The translations under genes and the position numbers were made by a program. This document shows positions 8,993-17,327 of a stretch of 59,997 bases of DNA, piece by piece. The notes under the pieces were generated by a model. The model was not told the origin of the DNA. It saw only the letters and a list, made by a program, of their open reading frames with translations, and did not search any database. The DNA lies in the NCBI GenBank assembly GCA_963829845.1, contig CAWHKD010000008.1:1-59997 (forward strand). Direction: 5' to 3'. Each line of letters begins with the position of its first letter. Positions within the stretch are counted from its first letter, which is position 1. This DNA is from Gaiellasilicea sp963829845. GTDB taxonomy: Bacteria; Actinomycetota; Thermoleophilia; Gaiellales; Gaiellaceae.

Positions 8993-10364
8993 ATGACGCC
9001 GCCACCCCCAGCAGCAGACCGGCGCTCGACGATCCGTAGGGTCGCCGCCGCGCTTACGCTCGTTTCCCTCGTCCTCTGCGTGGCGCCGTCCTCGTCGGCG
9101 CGGCAGGCCCGTGGTCTCGGCACCGAGACGACGGCGGCGAACGTCACGCTGCAGGTGATCGTCACCGGCACCGACGGCGGCGTCAGCGTCACGGGGACGG
9201 GGGTCGCCCAGACGGAGCCAGACCTTCCCGACCCGTGCGACGTGAACTGGACCCGCGACAAGGGCAACTCGTGCATCTATTCGGTGCCGGAGGGAACGGA
9301 CGTCACGCTCCAGCGCCTCGGCTCGGGCAACCTCGTTCGCTGGAGCGTCTACGAGTGCGCCGGGACCGGGCCCTGCACAGTCAAGATGGACGCGAGCCGG
9401 ACGGTCGTGGCGACGTTCACGCCGACGAGGCTCGCCCTCGTCGTCGAGGGCTCCCCCGACGATCCGGACGAGGACGAGATCTCCGGCACGGTGACGAGCC
9501 CGGAGGCGGACCTCTCGTGCTCGGGGAACGGCAACTGCGCGACGAGCGTCCCCGCCTTCGCGGAGGTCACGTTCAACGCAACACCGGTCGCCGAGTTCGA
9601 GAAGTGGAGCGGCGCCTGCCAGGAGGCGGGGACCGCGCCGACCTGCACGCTCGTGCTCTCCGGGGACGATGTCGTAGGGGCGAAGTTCAAGGACGACCCG
9701 GACGAGCCCGACATCATCCCGCCTCGCCAGCAGGCCGAGCTGAGGGTCGTCGTCGAGGGCGGAGGGAAGGTCGTCTCGAGCCGCTCGAGGCTGAACGAGA
9801 AGATCGACTGCAGCCCCAACTGCAAGGCGAAGTTCGAGCAAGGCGAGCGGCCGACGCTGACCGCGGAGGGCGAACGGTTCCTCGAGTGGCGAGGCGGCGC
9901 CCCCTACTGCACGACCAATCCGACGTGCCGCTACCCCGCCTTCGGAATCACGTCGATCAGAGCCGTCTGGGCGCCGGCGCCCACAACGCCCCCGGCGCAG
10001 CCGCGGCCCCCCGAATCCGACCACGACGACCACGACGACGACGAGCCCGCCTCCGACCGTGCCGCCACCTCGCGCCGGCGCCTGCACCGCCAAGCTGTTG
10101 AACGTCGCACTCCTCCGCCAGGCGCAGGCGCGCAGCCTTCGGCTGCGAGTCTCGACCGCCTGCCGTGCGAACGCGACGATGAGGCTGTTGCGAGGCAAGA
10201 GCACTGTCGTGACGCGCGCCTACAGCCTCCGCCAGGGTCGTTCGTCGCTGCGCCTCGGCCTGCCGCGCGGCCTGAAGCGCGGCTGGTACGTGATTGCCGC
10301 CAGGTTCGTTCCTGTCGGCGGGAAAGCGGTCGTCATCCGCCGCCCCTGGCGCTTCACCCCCTAG
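8993..10364 (+). CDS. Secreted protein with InlB-B-type repeats (frameshifted)
   Basis: Begins with an Arg-rich N-region and a hydrophobic signal segment ending in SSSARQA. Three divergent InlB B-repeat-like units follow (about residues 48-140, 142-235 and 245-328), each with paired Cys, an F/E-x-W-S/R core and a closing VxAxF or similar. A low-complexity Pro/Thr linker then leads to a basic, Cys-poor C-terminal domain (KLLNVALLRQAQARS...GKAVVIRRPWRFTP). The linker contains a frame break: the C run at 10014-10019 has one C too many. Removing it turns the acidic His/Asp reading into a natural PRPPNPTTTTTT linker in frame with the C-terminal domain ending at 10364. Probably cell-surface or extracellular; function unknown. 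Confidence 0.8.
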
Positions 10365-10416
10365 CCGGCAGGAGCTGATCGAGCGGGAGCGGTCGACCGA
10401 CTCCTAGACTGACGGC

Positions 10417-11466
10417 GTGGCGAACCGAGTCGGGATCCTCACGGGCGGCGGTGACTGCCCGGGGTTGAACGCGGTCATCCGCGCGGTGACGCGGCGGATG
10501 CTGGATTTCGGCTGGGAGGTCGCTGCAGTGCGGGAGGGCTGGCGCGGGCTCGTCGACGGGATCGTCGAGCCCCTCGAGCGCCGCGATGTCTCGGGCATCC
10601 TCCCCCGCGGCGGCACGATCCTCGGCACCTCGCGAACGAACCCATACAAGATCGAGGGCGGTGTCGAGAAGATGCTCTCGACCTTCGAGCGAGAGGGGCT
10701 GACCGCGGTCGTCGCAATCGGGGGCGAGGACACGCTCGGCGTCGCGGCGCGCGTCCACGCCGAGCACGGCTTCCCCGTCGTCGGTGTGCCAAAGACGATC
10801 GACAACGACCTCAGCGGCACCGACTACACGTTCGGCTTCGACACCGCCGTCTTCATCGCGACCGAGGCGATCGACCGGCTGCATACGACCGCGGAGTCGC
10901 ACAACCGCGTCATGGTCGTCGAGGTGATGGGCCGCCACACCGGCTGGATTGCGTTGCACTCCGGGATCGCCGGTGGGGCGGACGTGATCCTGATTCCCGA
11001 GCAGCCGGTGACCGTCGAGGACGCTTGCTCGCTGCTCGAAAAGCGGCACGCGGGCGGCAAGGACTTCTCGATCGTGGTCGTCAGCGAGGGCTACGAGCTC
11101 ACCTACGCCTCGGGTGAGCAGCAGCTCGTCGCTGGGGAGGCGCGTGCGACCGACCAGTTCGGCCACGTCGTGCTCGGCGGCGTCGGCGGCGAGCTCGCGC
11201 GGGAGATCGAGGAGCGAACCGGCTTCGAGACGCGTGTCACCGTGCTCGGGCACGTGCAGCGCGGCGGGACGCCGACGCCGCGCGACCGCGTGCTGGCGAC
11301 GCGCTACGGGCTCACGGCAGCCGACCTTGTCGAGTCCGGGACGTTCGGCCGAATGGCCGCGCTGCACGGGGACGAGATCGTCGACGTCTCGCTCGAGGAG
11401 GCGACCAGGAAGCTGAAGACAGTCACGCCCGAGTGGTACGCGGTCGCGCAGGCGCTGGCTGGCTAG
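10417..11466 (+). CDS. pfp: 6-phosphofructokinase, PPi-type signature
   Basis: Phosphorylates fructose 6-phosphate in glycolysis, 349 residues, full length for a short PfkA-family enzyme. N-terminal GILTGGGDCPGLNAVIRA is the phosphoryl-donor loop. Two residues point to pyrophosphate rather than ATP as donor: D105 in GGEDT (ATP enzymes have Gly here) and K126 in PKTIDND (ATP enzymes have Gly). The fructose-6-P site MGRHTGWIALHSG and the HVQRGG motif are intact. The same marker pair is known in the actinobacterial PPi-PFK of Amycolatopsis methanolica. GTG start at 10417; no gene overlaps upstream. Its TAG overlaps the stop of the opposing gene in a CTAG palindrome. Confidence 0.92.
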   Translation: MANRVGILTGGGDCPGLNAVIRAVTRRMLDFGWEVAAVREGWRGLVDGIVEPLERRDVSGILPRGGTILGTSRTNPYKIEGGVEKMLSTFEREGLTAVVAIGGEDTLGVAARVHAEHGFPVVGVPKTIDNDLSGTDYTFGFDTAVFIATEAIDRLHTTAESHNRVMVVEVMGRHTGWIALHSGIAGGADVILIPEQPVTVEDACSLLEKRHAGGKDFSIVVVSEGYELTYASGEQQLVAGEARATDQFGHVVLGGVGGELAREIEERTGFETRVTVLGHVQRGGTPTPRDRVLATRYGLTAADLVESGTFGRMAALHGDEIVDVSLEEATRKLKTVTPEWYAVAQALAG

Positions 11467-13176
11467 CCGAAGAGCAGCAAGAGCGCGTCGGTCGGCGCAT
11501 AGTCGTCGGTCAGCACCGGCACGTCCTCGGTCGACACCGCCAGGTCGACCCGGCCCCGGATCGCCGCCGTCAGGTCGGGCGCGCCGGGCGACTGCTTCCG
11601 GAGCTCGGCCCACCGCTCGAGCAGGAACTCTTTGGAGGGCACTGCGGCGTCACCCGCGACGACGATGATGTTACGGATCCCCTCGAGGCCGGTCTCACCT
11701 TCGCCCCGCACGGGATGGATCGCGACCGTCGGGAAGACGGCGCGGTAGGTCCGCAGCATCGAGCGGAAGAGGCGGGAGTCCGTCCCGCGGACGGCGCCGA
11801 TGATGTTGGTCGAGACGGTTCCGCCCGGAGTCAGCCGTGAGCGCGCCAGCTCGAGGAACTCGCGAGTGGCGAGATGGAATGGGATCGAGTCGGAGTAGAA
11901 CGCGTCGATCACGATCGCGTCCCAGGGGCCCTCGTTGTCGGCGAGGAAGCGGCGCCCGTCCTCGACGTCGATGCGCAGTCGCGGGTCGCGCGGGACGTCG
12001 AAGTACTCGTACGCGACGTCCACGACTTCCGGGTCGAGCTCGACGACGTCGATCCTCGCCGCGGGGAAGTCGCGCCACGTCCGCTTCGGCGCCGACCCGC
12101 CGCCGAGGCCGATGTAGAGGATCTTGCGCGTGCTCGGCCGGTAGGCGAGCGGCAGCTGCAGGTAGTCGGAATACTCGAAGCGCGTCCGGAAGGGGTCATC
12201 CTTGTACATACCGCTCTGAAAGGAGCTGTCGAAGCGGAGGTAGCGGCTGTCGTCGTCCTCGACGACCGCGATCCGGTGGTACTGCGAGTCCTTCGTGTGC
12301 AGGACCGTGTAGCCGGACTGGGCTTCCTCCGGCGTGCCGACCCGTTGCTCGTCGCGCTGCTGGCGGTAGACCGGCGACCAGTTGCGGAGCTGCGAGGCGG
12401 AGACCGTGCCGCCCTGCTCCGGTGCGAGCGAGACGACCGCGCCGAGGCAGACGACCGCGAGCGCAAGCGCGACCGCGCCCGCCAGCAGAAGCCGCTCGAC
12501 GAGCGCGATCGCAGCGGCGGCGAACATCAGCGCCACGGCCGCGGAGGCGAGCACCTGGTCGGTGCCGAGCTCCGGGATCAGCCAGAAGGCCGTCGCGAAC
12601 GTGCCTGCGATCGAGCCGGCCGTGGAGATCGCGAAGAGCCGCCCGGCGGTCCAGTCCGAGCTCGTCGAGCGAATGCGCCTTCAGCCGCACGGCGATCGGC
12701 GAGACGGTGCCGAGGATCACGCTCTGGGCGCCGAAGAGGAAGATCGTCGCGAGCAGCGGATTCAGCCGTGGCCCTGGATCCCACTCGACGAGCCGCTCGA
12801 GCACCCAGTCGTCGACGAAGGGGATCGCGAGCACGAGCAGCGAGGCGGCGGCGAGCATCGCGACGAGGAGCCGCGGGGTCGGATAGCGGTCGGCGATCGC
12901 GCCGCCGATCCAGTAACCGGTCGAGAGGCCCGCGAGCACGACCCCGATCAACGCGCCCCAGACGTAGAGCGAGTTGCCGAAGTAGGGCGCGAGCACGCGG
13001 CTGGCTGCGATCTCGAGCCCGAGCAGCGCAGCACCGGCGAGGAAGACGGCGACCGCGATCGCGGTCGAGCTGCGGTGGCTATTGCGCGGGCCGCCAGGTC
13101 CGCGGGAGCCGATCCGGCGACGCGCGAAAAACCCTGAAGGGGCCGCTTCGCGGCCCGGCGGCTCGACTTCCGTCAC
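11463..13176 (-). CDS. Membrane protein fused to spermidine-synthase-like domain (frameshifted)
   Basis: The N-terminal part contains about seven hydrophobic segments (AVFLAGAALLGLEIAASRVLAPYFG, then GYWIGGAIADRY), the typical start of fused MFS-like/spermidine-synthase-like proteins. The C-terminal 250 residues are a Rossmann methyltransferase fold of the SpeE class: ILYIGLGGGSAPK, VVELDPEVVDVA and AIVIDAFYSDSIP. Near 12650 the frame breaks: AHSLDELG continues as WTAGRLFAISTAGSIAGTF in another frame after removal of one base, joining the two halves smoothly into about 570 residues. The GTG start at 13174-13176 overlaps the stop of the upstream gene. A true aminopropyltransferase role is unproven; these fusions are commonly of unknown function. 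Confidence 0.82.
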
Positions 13177-13667
13177 GGCAACTCGGACACGAGCACCGCG
13201 TCGACGCCGGCTCGCTCGAGCTCGTCGATCTCCGGCTGCGTCGCGTCGCGCAGATCGGCGATCGCGAGCTTGCCCGCAGGCAGGTCGGAGAGCAGGTCGA
13301 GCACGTGCTCGAGCCGATCGCCGTCGCCGTCCGGCGCCGCGAGCACGAAGAGCTCCGGATCGAAGCGCTCGAGCGCCTCGTCCAACTCCTCCTCCTTCTC
13401 GACCTGAACGACGAGCTCGACGCCCTCGCCCAGCTCGACGTCCTCGTCGCCCGGGCAGACGATCCGCGCGTCGCCCGCCGAGCCGGCCGACGTGACGATC
13501 GGCAGCGCCGTCGAGGCGCGGATCGCGTCGAGCGCGTCCTCGGCGAGCAGGGCCTCCGCGCCGCCTTCCTCTGCGCGCTGGGCCGCTTCGGCGTCCCGCA
13601 CGGCGACGATCAACGAGATCCCGTCGCCCTCGGAAATGGCCTGACTCAGTCGTCTGGGGCCGGTCAC
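13173..13667 (-). CDS. Degenerate TrpC-like barrel protein
   Basis: A 164-residue soluble acidic protein. Alternating hydrophobic strands and charged helices (GISLIVAVRDAEAAQRAEEGGAEALL, LPIVTSAG, VELVVQVEKEEELDEALE, LAIADLRDATQPEIDELERAGVDAVLVSE) resemble a shortened indole-3-glycerol-phosphate synthase barrel; the last block parallels the TrpC strand 8 phosphate-site region. The usual catalytic lysines and glutamates of TrpC are not evident, so it is probably not a synthase. It is translationally coupled (GTGA) to the downstream spermidine-synthase-like membrane protein, suggesting a joint role. The ATG at 13665-13667 is only 27 bases from the divergent gene start. Confidence 0.7.
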   Translation of the reverse strand: MTGPRRLSQAISEGDGISLIVAVRDAEAAQRAEEGGAEALLAEDALDAIRASTALPIVTSAGSAGDARIVCPGDEDVELGEGVELVVQVEKEEELDEALERFDPELFVLAAPDGDGDRLEHVLDLLSDLPAGKLAIADLRDATQPEIDELERAGVDAVLVSELP

Positions 13668-13694
13668 TCGCCTGAATGTACCCGAGCGGCTACC

Positions 13695-15173
13695 GTGCGG
13701 ATCGTGCGGGGTCGCGTGGCGATCGTCCTTCTCCTCGTGGCGCTGCCTGCCGTCGCGACCGCCGCCGTGCGGCCCGCCCTCGTCGGGACGCCGCGCGCCG
13801 ACGTGCTGCTGGGGCAGGACGGCTCAGACCGAGTGGACGCGCGCGGGGGAAACGACAGAATCGCCGTCGAGTACGACGCGGGACGCGACGACATCTCGTG
13901 CGGGGCCGGCCGGGACATCGTCACCGCCGATCTCCGCGACCTCGTCCGCCCCGGCTGCGAGATCGTCGGCAGGCGCATCCACCGCGACCTGTTCACGAAT
14001 TCGGACAGCCAGCACGAGTCGGAGGTCGAGCCCGACTCGCTCACGGTCGGCGCGACGACCGTCGCGCTCTTCCAGGTCGGCCGCAATCGCAGCGGCGGCG
14101 CCGCGAGCATCGGCTTCTCGACCTCGCGGGACGGCGGCCGCACCTGGCGCGAGGGGATCCTCCCCGGGCTGACCACGGTCTCGAGGCCAGCCGGACCGTC
14201 GGCCCGCGCCAGCGACCCCGTGCTCGCCTACGACGCCGTCCACCGGGTCTGGCTCGCCAACACGCTCGCGCTCGCACCGGGAGTGACGCGGCTGACGATC
14301 CACCGCTCGACCAACGGGCTCACCTGGAGCGGGCCGATCGACGCGACGATCGCGCAGTCCGACGAGCTCGTCTACGACAAGAACTGGCTGGCCTGCGACA
14401 ACGGCCCCGCGAGTCCGTTTCGAGGGCGCTGCTACCTCGCCTACACGCTGATCGGGCGCGCCGACGAGCTCGCGGTCCAGCGCTCCGACGACGGCGGCCG
14501 CACCTGGTCGCCCGCGGTGACGCAGCAGCTGCCCGTCACCGGCGTGATCCCAGTCGTCCAGCCCGACGGGAGGCTCGTGCTCACGTTCTGGTCGGGCCGG
14601 ACGGGGATGGTTTCGGTGACCTCGGCAGACGGGGGTGCCTCCCTCGAGCCGCCGGTCGTGATCTCGGAGCTGACGGCGCGGGACGCGCGCCCGCTGCGCG
14701 CGCCGCCGCTGATCGCGGCCGACCTGCAGCGGGACGGATCGGTCCTGGTCACGTGGCAGGACTGCCGATTCCGCACGGGTTGCACGGCGAACGACGTCGT
14801 CGTCTCGCGCTCGGCCGACGGGAAGCAGTGGACGGAGCCGGTGCGTGCTACCTCCGGGCGCAACGCCGTGATGCCGACGATCGGCGTCGAGCCTGGCACG
14901 GGCCGGCTCGCGATCGTCTACTACGTGATCCAGCGCAACGGCATCGACGCCGAGCTGATCACCTCCGCGGACGGGACCCGTTGGAGCGCGCCGCAGCGGC
15001 TGAACGCACGGCGGATGCCGCTCGAGTGGATGCCGCGGACGACGCTCGGGCGGATGCTGGCGGACTACATCGGCGTCAGCTGGGTGCGCGGGCGCCCGCT
15101 GGTCGTGCTCGCGCTCGCCTCGCCGCCGCGCGGCGGCGAGCTGCGGCAGGCGATCTACGCCGTCCGTGGCTAG
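13695..15173 (+). CDS. Secreted BNR/sialidase-like repeat protein
   Basis: About 492 residues. A signal peptide (RVAIVLLLVALPAVATAA) is followed by a short calcium-binding-like Gly/Asp region (DVLLGQDGSDRVDARGGNDRI), resembling one or two RTX nonapeptide turns. The rest is a probable six-bladed propeller with Asp-box (BNR) motifs: SRDGGRTW, STNGLTW, SDDGGRTW, SADGGASL, SADGKQW and SADGTRW. This is typical of exo-sialidase-like folds, but I cannot see the arginine triad clearly, so enzymatic activity is uncertain. Start may be GTG 13695 or GTG 13704. Its TAG ends inside the left arm of a large palindromic element. Confidence 0.82.
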   Translation: MRIVRGRVAIVLLLVALPAVATAAVRPALVGTPRADVLLGQDGSDRVDARGGNDRIAVEYDAGRDDISCGAGRDIVTADLRDLVRPGCEIVGRRIHRDLFTNSDSQHESEVEPDSLTVGATTVALFQVGRNRSGGAASIGFSTSRDGGRTWREGILPGLTTVSRPAGPSARASDPVLAYDAVHRVWLANTLALAPGVTRLTIHRSTNGLTWSGPIDATIAQSDELVYDKNWLACDNGPASPFRGRCYLAYTLIGRADELAVQRSDDGGRTWSPAVTQQLPVTGVIPVVQPDGRLVLTFWSGRTGMVSVTSADGGASLEPPVVISELTARDARPLRAPPLIAADLQRDGSVLVTWQDCRFRTGCTANDVVVSRSADGKQWTEPVRATSGRNAVMPTIGVEPGTGRLAIVYYVIQRNGIDAELITSADGTRWSAPQRLNARRMPLEWMPRTTLGRMLADYIGVSWVRGRPLVVLALASPPRGGELRQAIYAVRG

Positions 15174-15336
15174 GAGGGTTTGACGGAATGGCGCTCGTCG
15201 ACGGGGTGCGCTGCTCGTTCCGAGGCAAGGACGCAGGGAGCGCCGATAGCCGAGGCTATCGGCGCGACTGAGGACGCCGCATCGGGGCGAGCAGCGCGGC
15301 TCCGGCGGCTCAGCGGCTATTTCGCCAAACCCTCCT
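15172..15336. repeat. Large palindromic/structured element, copy 1
   Basis: Nested inverted repeats: outer AGGAGGGTTTG (15172-15182) with CAAACCCTCCT (15326-15336); middle GCGCTGCTCG (15208-15217) with CGAGCAGCGC (15288-15297); inner 12-bp stem GCGCCGATAGCC (15240-15251) with GGCTATCGGCGC (15254-15265) around a GA loop. The inner stem is flanked by AGGACGCAGGGA (15228-15239) and GACTGAGGACG (15266-15276), both identical in the copy at 35.6 kb. It covers the convergent ends of the BNR gene and the WYL regulator and could also terminate both. Confidence 0.85.
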
Positions 15337-16285
15337 GGCCCACCTGCGCCGCCAGGTGCTTCGCCAGGGCGCGGATGCTCGCCCGCAGCTCGTCCGGCCG
15401 ACGGACCGTGAAGCCGCAGTCGAGCTCGGCAAGGACGGTCGCCATCCAGTCGAGCGAATCGACCCGCATCCGCAGCAGAGTGCCGTCGGCGTCGTCGACG
15501 ATCTCGGCCAACGTCGCAGGGATCCGACGCGCCGCCTCGTCCACGGGCAGGTCGAGCAGCACCTCGACCTCCCACTTCCAGGGCACGCTCGCGAGCGAGC
15601 GCGTCACGTGCTCGACGGGATCGAAGTCGGCGGGCGGCTGGAGCGCGGCGGCATCGATGAGCGCCGTGCGCGACATCCGGTCGACGCGGAACGTCCGCAG
15701 GTCGTCCCGCATGTGGTCGTGCGCGGCCAGATACCAACGGCCGCGGTGAACGACGAGGCCGTGCGGGCTGAGCTCGCGCTCCGACTCGTCACCGGCAAAC
15801 GTGCGATAGGCAATGTGCAGCCGTCGCCGGCGGCGGATCGCGTCCGCGAGCAGCAGAACCGCGCCGGCGTCGGGCGGTGTCGTCCCCCTCGCCCGCGTGA
15901 AGCCGAGCGTCTCCTCGAGCGCTTCCACCTGGCGTCGGAGCGTCGACGGGAGCACCCGGTTGATCTTCGCGAGCGCGCCATCGACCGCCGCTGCGGAGCT
16001 GTCGTCACCGGAGCCGCGGTTCGCGAGCAGCCCGAGCACGACGACGACCGCCTCCTCGTCGGCGAGCATCAGCGGCGGCAGCCGGTAGCCGGGGCGGATC
16101 CGGTAGCCGCCGCCGACGCCCCGCTGCCCCTCGACCGGAATCCCCAGCTCCTGCAGCACGCCGACGTACCGCCGCGCCGTGCGCGCGTCGACGCCGAGCC
16201 GGTCGGCGATCTCCCTGCCCGTCGTCAGGGGCCGTGTCTGGAGCAGCTCCAGCAGCTCGAGCAGGCGCGAGGTCGGCGAGGCCAT
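15317..16285 (-). CDS. HTH-WYL transcriptional regulator (YafY/PafBC-like)
   Basis: 322 residues from the ATG at 16283-16285 (a TTG/ATG four codons upstream is less likely). N-terminal winged helix: SRLLELLELLQTRPLTTGREIADRLGVDARTARRYVGVLQELGIPV. The WYL domain follows, with HIAYRTFAGDESERELSPHGLVVHRGRWYLAAHD, then a WCX-type C-terminal extension ending at HLAAQVGQEGLAK. WYL proteins bind ligands or nucleic acid and regulate nearby genes. It is divergent from the DUF1579 operon over an 86-base gap containing a 7-bp-arm palindrome, so that operon is the likely target. The last codons lie in the right arm of the palindromic element. Confidence 0.92.
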   Translation of the reverse strand: MASPTSRLLELLELLQTRPLTTGREIADRLGVDARTARRYVGVLQELGIPVEGQRGVGGGYRIRPGYRLPPLMLADEEAVVVVLGLLANRGSGDDSSAAAVDGALAKINRVLPSTLRRQVEALEETLGFTRARGTTPPDAGAVLLLADAIRRRRRLHIAYRTFAGDESERELSPHGLVVHRGRWYLAAHDHMRDDLRTFRVDRMSRTALIDAAALQPPADFDPVEHVTRSLASVPWKWEVEVLLDLPVDEAARRIPATLAEIVDDADGTLLRMRVDSLDWMATVLAELDCGFTVRRPDELRASIRALAKHLAAQVGQEGLAK

Positions 16286-16307
16286 GCACGCAGTCAAGCA
16301 CGGATAG

Positions 16308-16324
16308 AGGGCGGAAACCGCCCT
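16308..16324. promoter_or_regulatory. Palindrome in the WYL/DUF1579 divergent promoter
   Basis: AGGGCGG-AAA-CCGCCCT, perfect 7-bp arms, in the 86 bases between the divergent starts at 16285 and 16372. The position suits an operator for the WYL regulator acting on both genes; this is inferred from position only. Confidence 0.45.
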
Positions 16325-16371
16325 ATTTCCTGTCTAGGCTCCTAGAGGCACCCGTAGAGAGGAGCGATGCG

Positions 16372-16848
16372 ATGAGCGACGTCGGCGATTTCGACTTCTG
16401 GATGGGAGAGTGGACCGTCCACAACCGGCGGCTGCGCAAACGGCTCGCGGGCTCGGACGAATGGGAGGAGTTCGAGGCCGAGAGCAAGGCGTGGCCGATC
16501 CTCGGCGGTCTCGGCAACGAGGACACCTACCGCACCGACCACGACGGCGGCTTTGTCGGGATGTCGTTCCGCTTCTTCGACCCGATCACGCGCGAGTGGT
16601 CGATCTACTGGGCCGACAGCCGCCGGCCGGGGCTGCTCGACCCGCCTGTGGTCGGATCGTTCACGGGCGACGTCGGCGTCTTCGAGGGCGACGACATCTT
16701 CAAGGGCAAGCCGATCCGCGTCCGCTTCACCTGGTCGCGCGTGACGACGCCGAGCCCGCGCTGGGAGCAGGCGTTCTCGGAGGACGGCGGCGAGACCTGG
16801 GAGACGAACTGGGTCAACGACTTCACACGGATCGGAGGCGATGGATGA
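16372..16848 (+). CDS. DUF1579-like family protein
   Basis: 158 residues beginning MSDVGDFDFWMGEWTVHNRR, the FDFWxGEW signature of DUF1579-type small beta-barrel proteins. Conserved Trp-rich strands follow (EWSIYWADSRRPGLLDPPVVGSF and GETWETNWVNDFTRI). The ATG at 16372 has GAGAGGAG about nine bases upstream; an ATG at 16367 is out of frame. No signal peptide. It is likely expressed under control of the divergent WYL regulator and is coupled by ATGA to the next gene. Molecular function unknown. Confidence 0.83.
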   Translation: MSDVGDFDFWMGEWTVHNRRLRKRLAGSDEWEEFEAESKAWPILGGLGNEDTYRTDHDGGFVGMSFRFFDPITREWSIYWADSRRPGLLDPPVVGSFTGDVGVFEGDDIFKGKPIRVRFTWSRVTTPSPRWEQAFSEDGGETWETNWVNDFTRIGGDG

Positions 16849-17327
16849 ACGCAGTTCAGGCCGGCTACCAGCATCTGACGAAGGCGATCGCGCCGGCGCC
16901 GGGGATCGAGCTCGGCGGCAGCGTGCTCAAGTGGTACGACATCGCGCCGGCCGACGAGCCTGTGCCGGGGCCGATCCGGGCGCTCGCGCGCGGCAGCCTC
17001 CGCGGGGCGGCCGACTCCGGCGCGATCCCGCTCGATGACGACCTCGGCTTCGTGATCCTGCACCGCTGCGGGCAAAGCTTCTACTTCCTCCTCGTCTCGA
17101 CCTGGCGCAACGACAACGAGCTCTGGGAGACCGTCTGGGCGAAGGACGGCGACGCTTCGGGCTTCCATCCCTGGCCGCTCGAGGGCTCACACCGACCCAC
17201 CTTCTGCGTCTGGGAGTTAGGCGCGGTCTGTCACGAGCAGCAGGCGTGGAGCCGCTTCCTCCGCTCGGAGCGCGACGCAGAAGCCCAGGACGCGTACCTG
17301 AGCGACTCGTACGCCGGCGAGGTCTAG
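16845..17327 (+). CDS. Conserved hypothetical protein, coupled to DUF1579 gene
   Basis: 160 residues, cytoplasmic, Trp/Asp-rich (ELGGSVLKWYDIAPADEPVPGPIRALAR, HRCGQSFYFLLVSTWRNDNELWETVWAKDG). I do not recognise a named family. The start ATG at 16845 overlaps the DUF1579 TGA, so the two are translationally coupled and probably work together under the WYL regulator. Its stop at 17325-17327 overlaps the end of the opposing bpsA gene by four bases. Confidence 0.8.
   Translation: MNAVQAGYQHLTKAIAPAPGIELGGSVLKWYDIAPADEPVPGPIRALARGSLRGAADSGAIPLDDDLGFVILHRCGQSFYFLLVSTWRNDNELWETVWAKDGDASGFHPWPLEGSHRPTFCVWELGAVCHEQQAWSRFLRSERDAEAQDAYLSDSYAGEV

Noticed and set aside
11874..13694. A very long open frame on the plus strand upstream of the BNR protein gene
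   Set aside because: Its first 600 codons are antisense to the spermidine-synthase-like and TrpC-like genes and give low-complexity Arg/Ala-rich protein; only the part from GTG 13695 has a signal peptide and BNR repeats.
15266..15276. Hammerhead ribozyme core (CTGAGGA fits CUGANGA) in the palindromic elements
   Set aside because: The GAAA box and cleavage triplet are missing on the partner strand, and the layout is a simple long hairpin.
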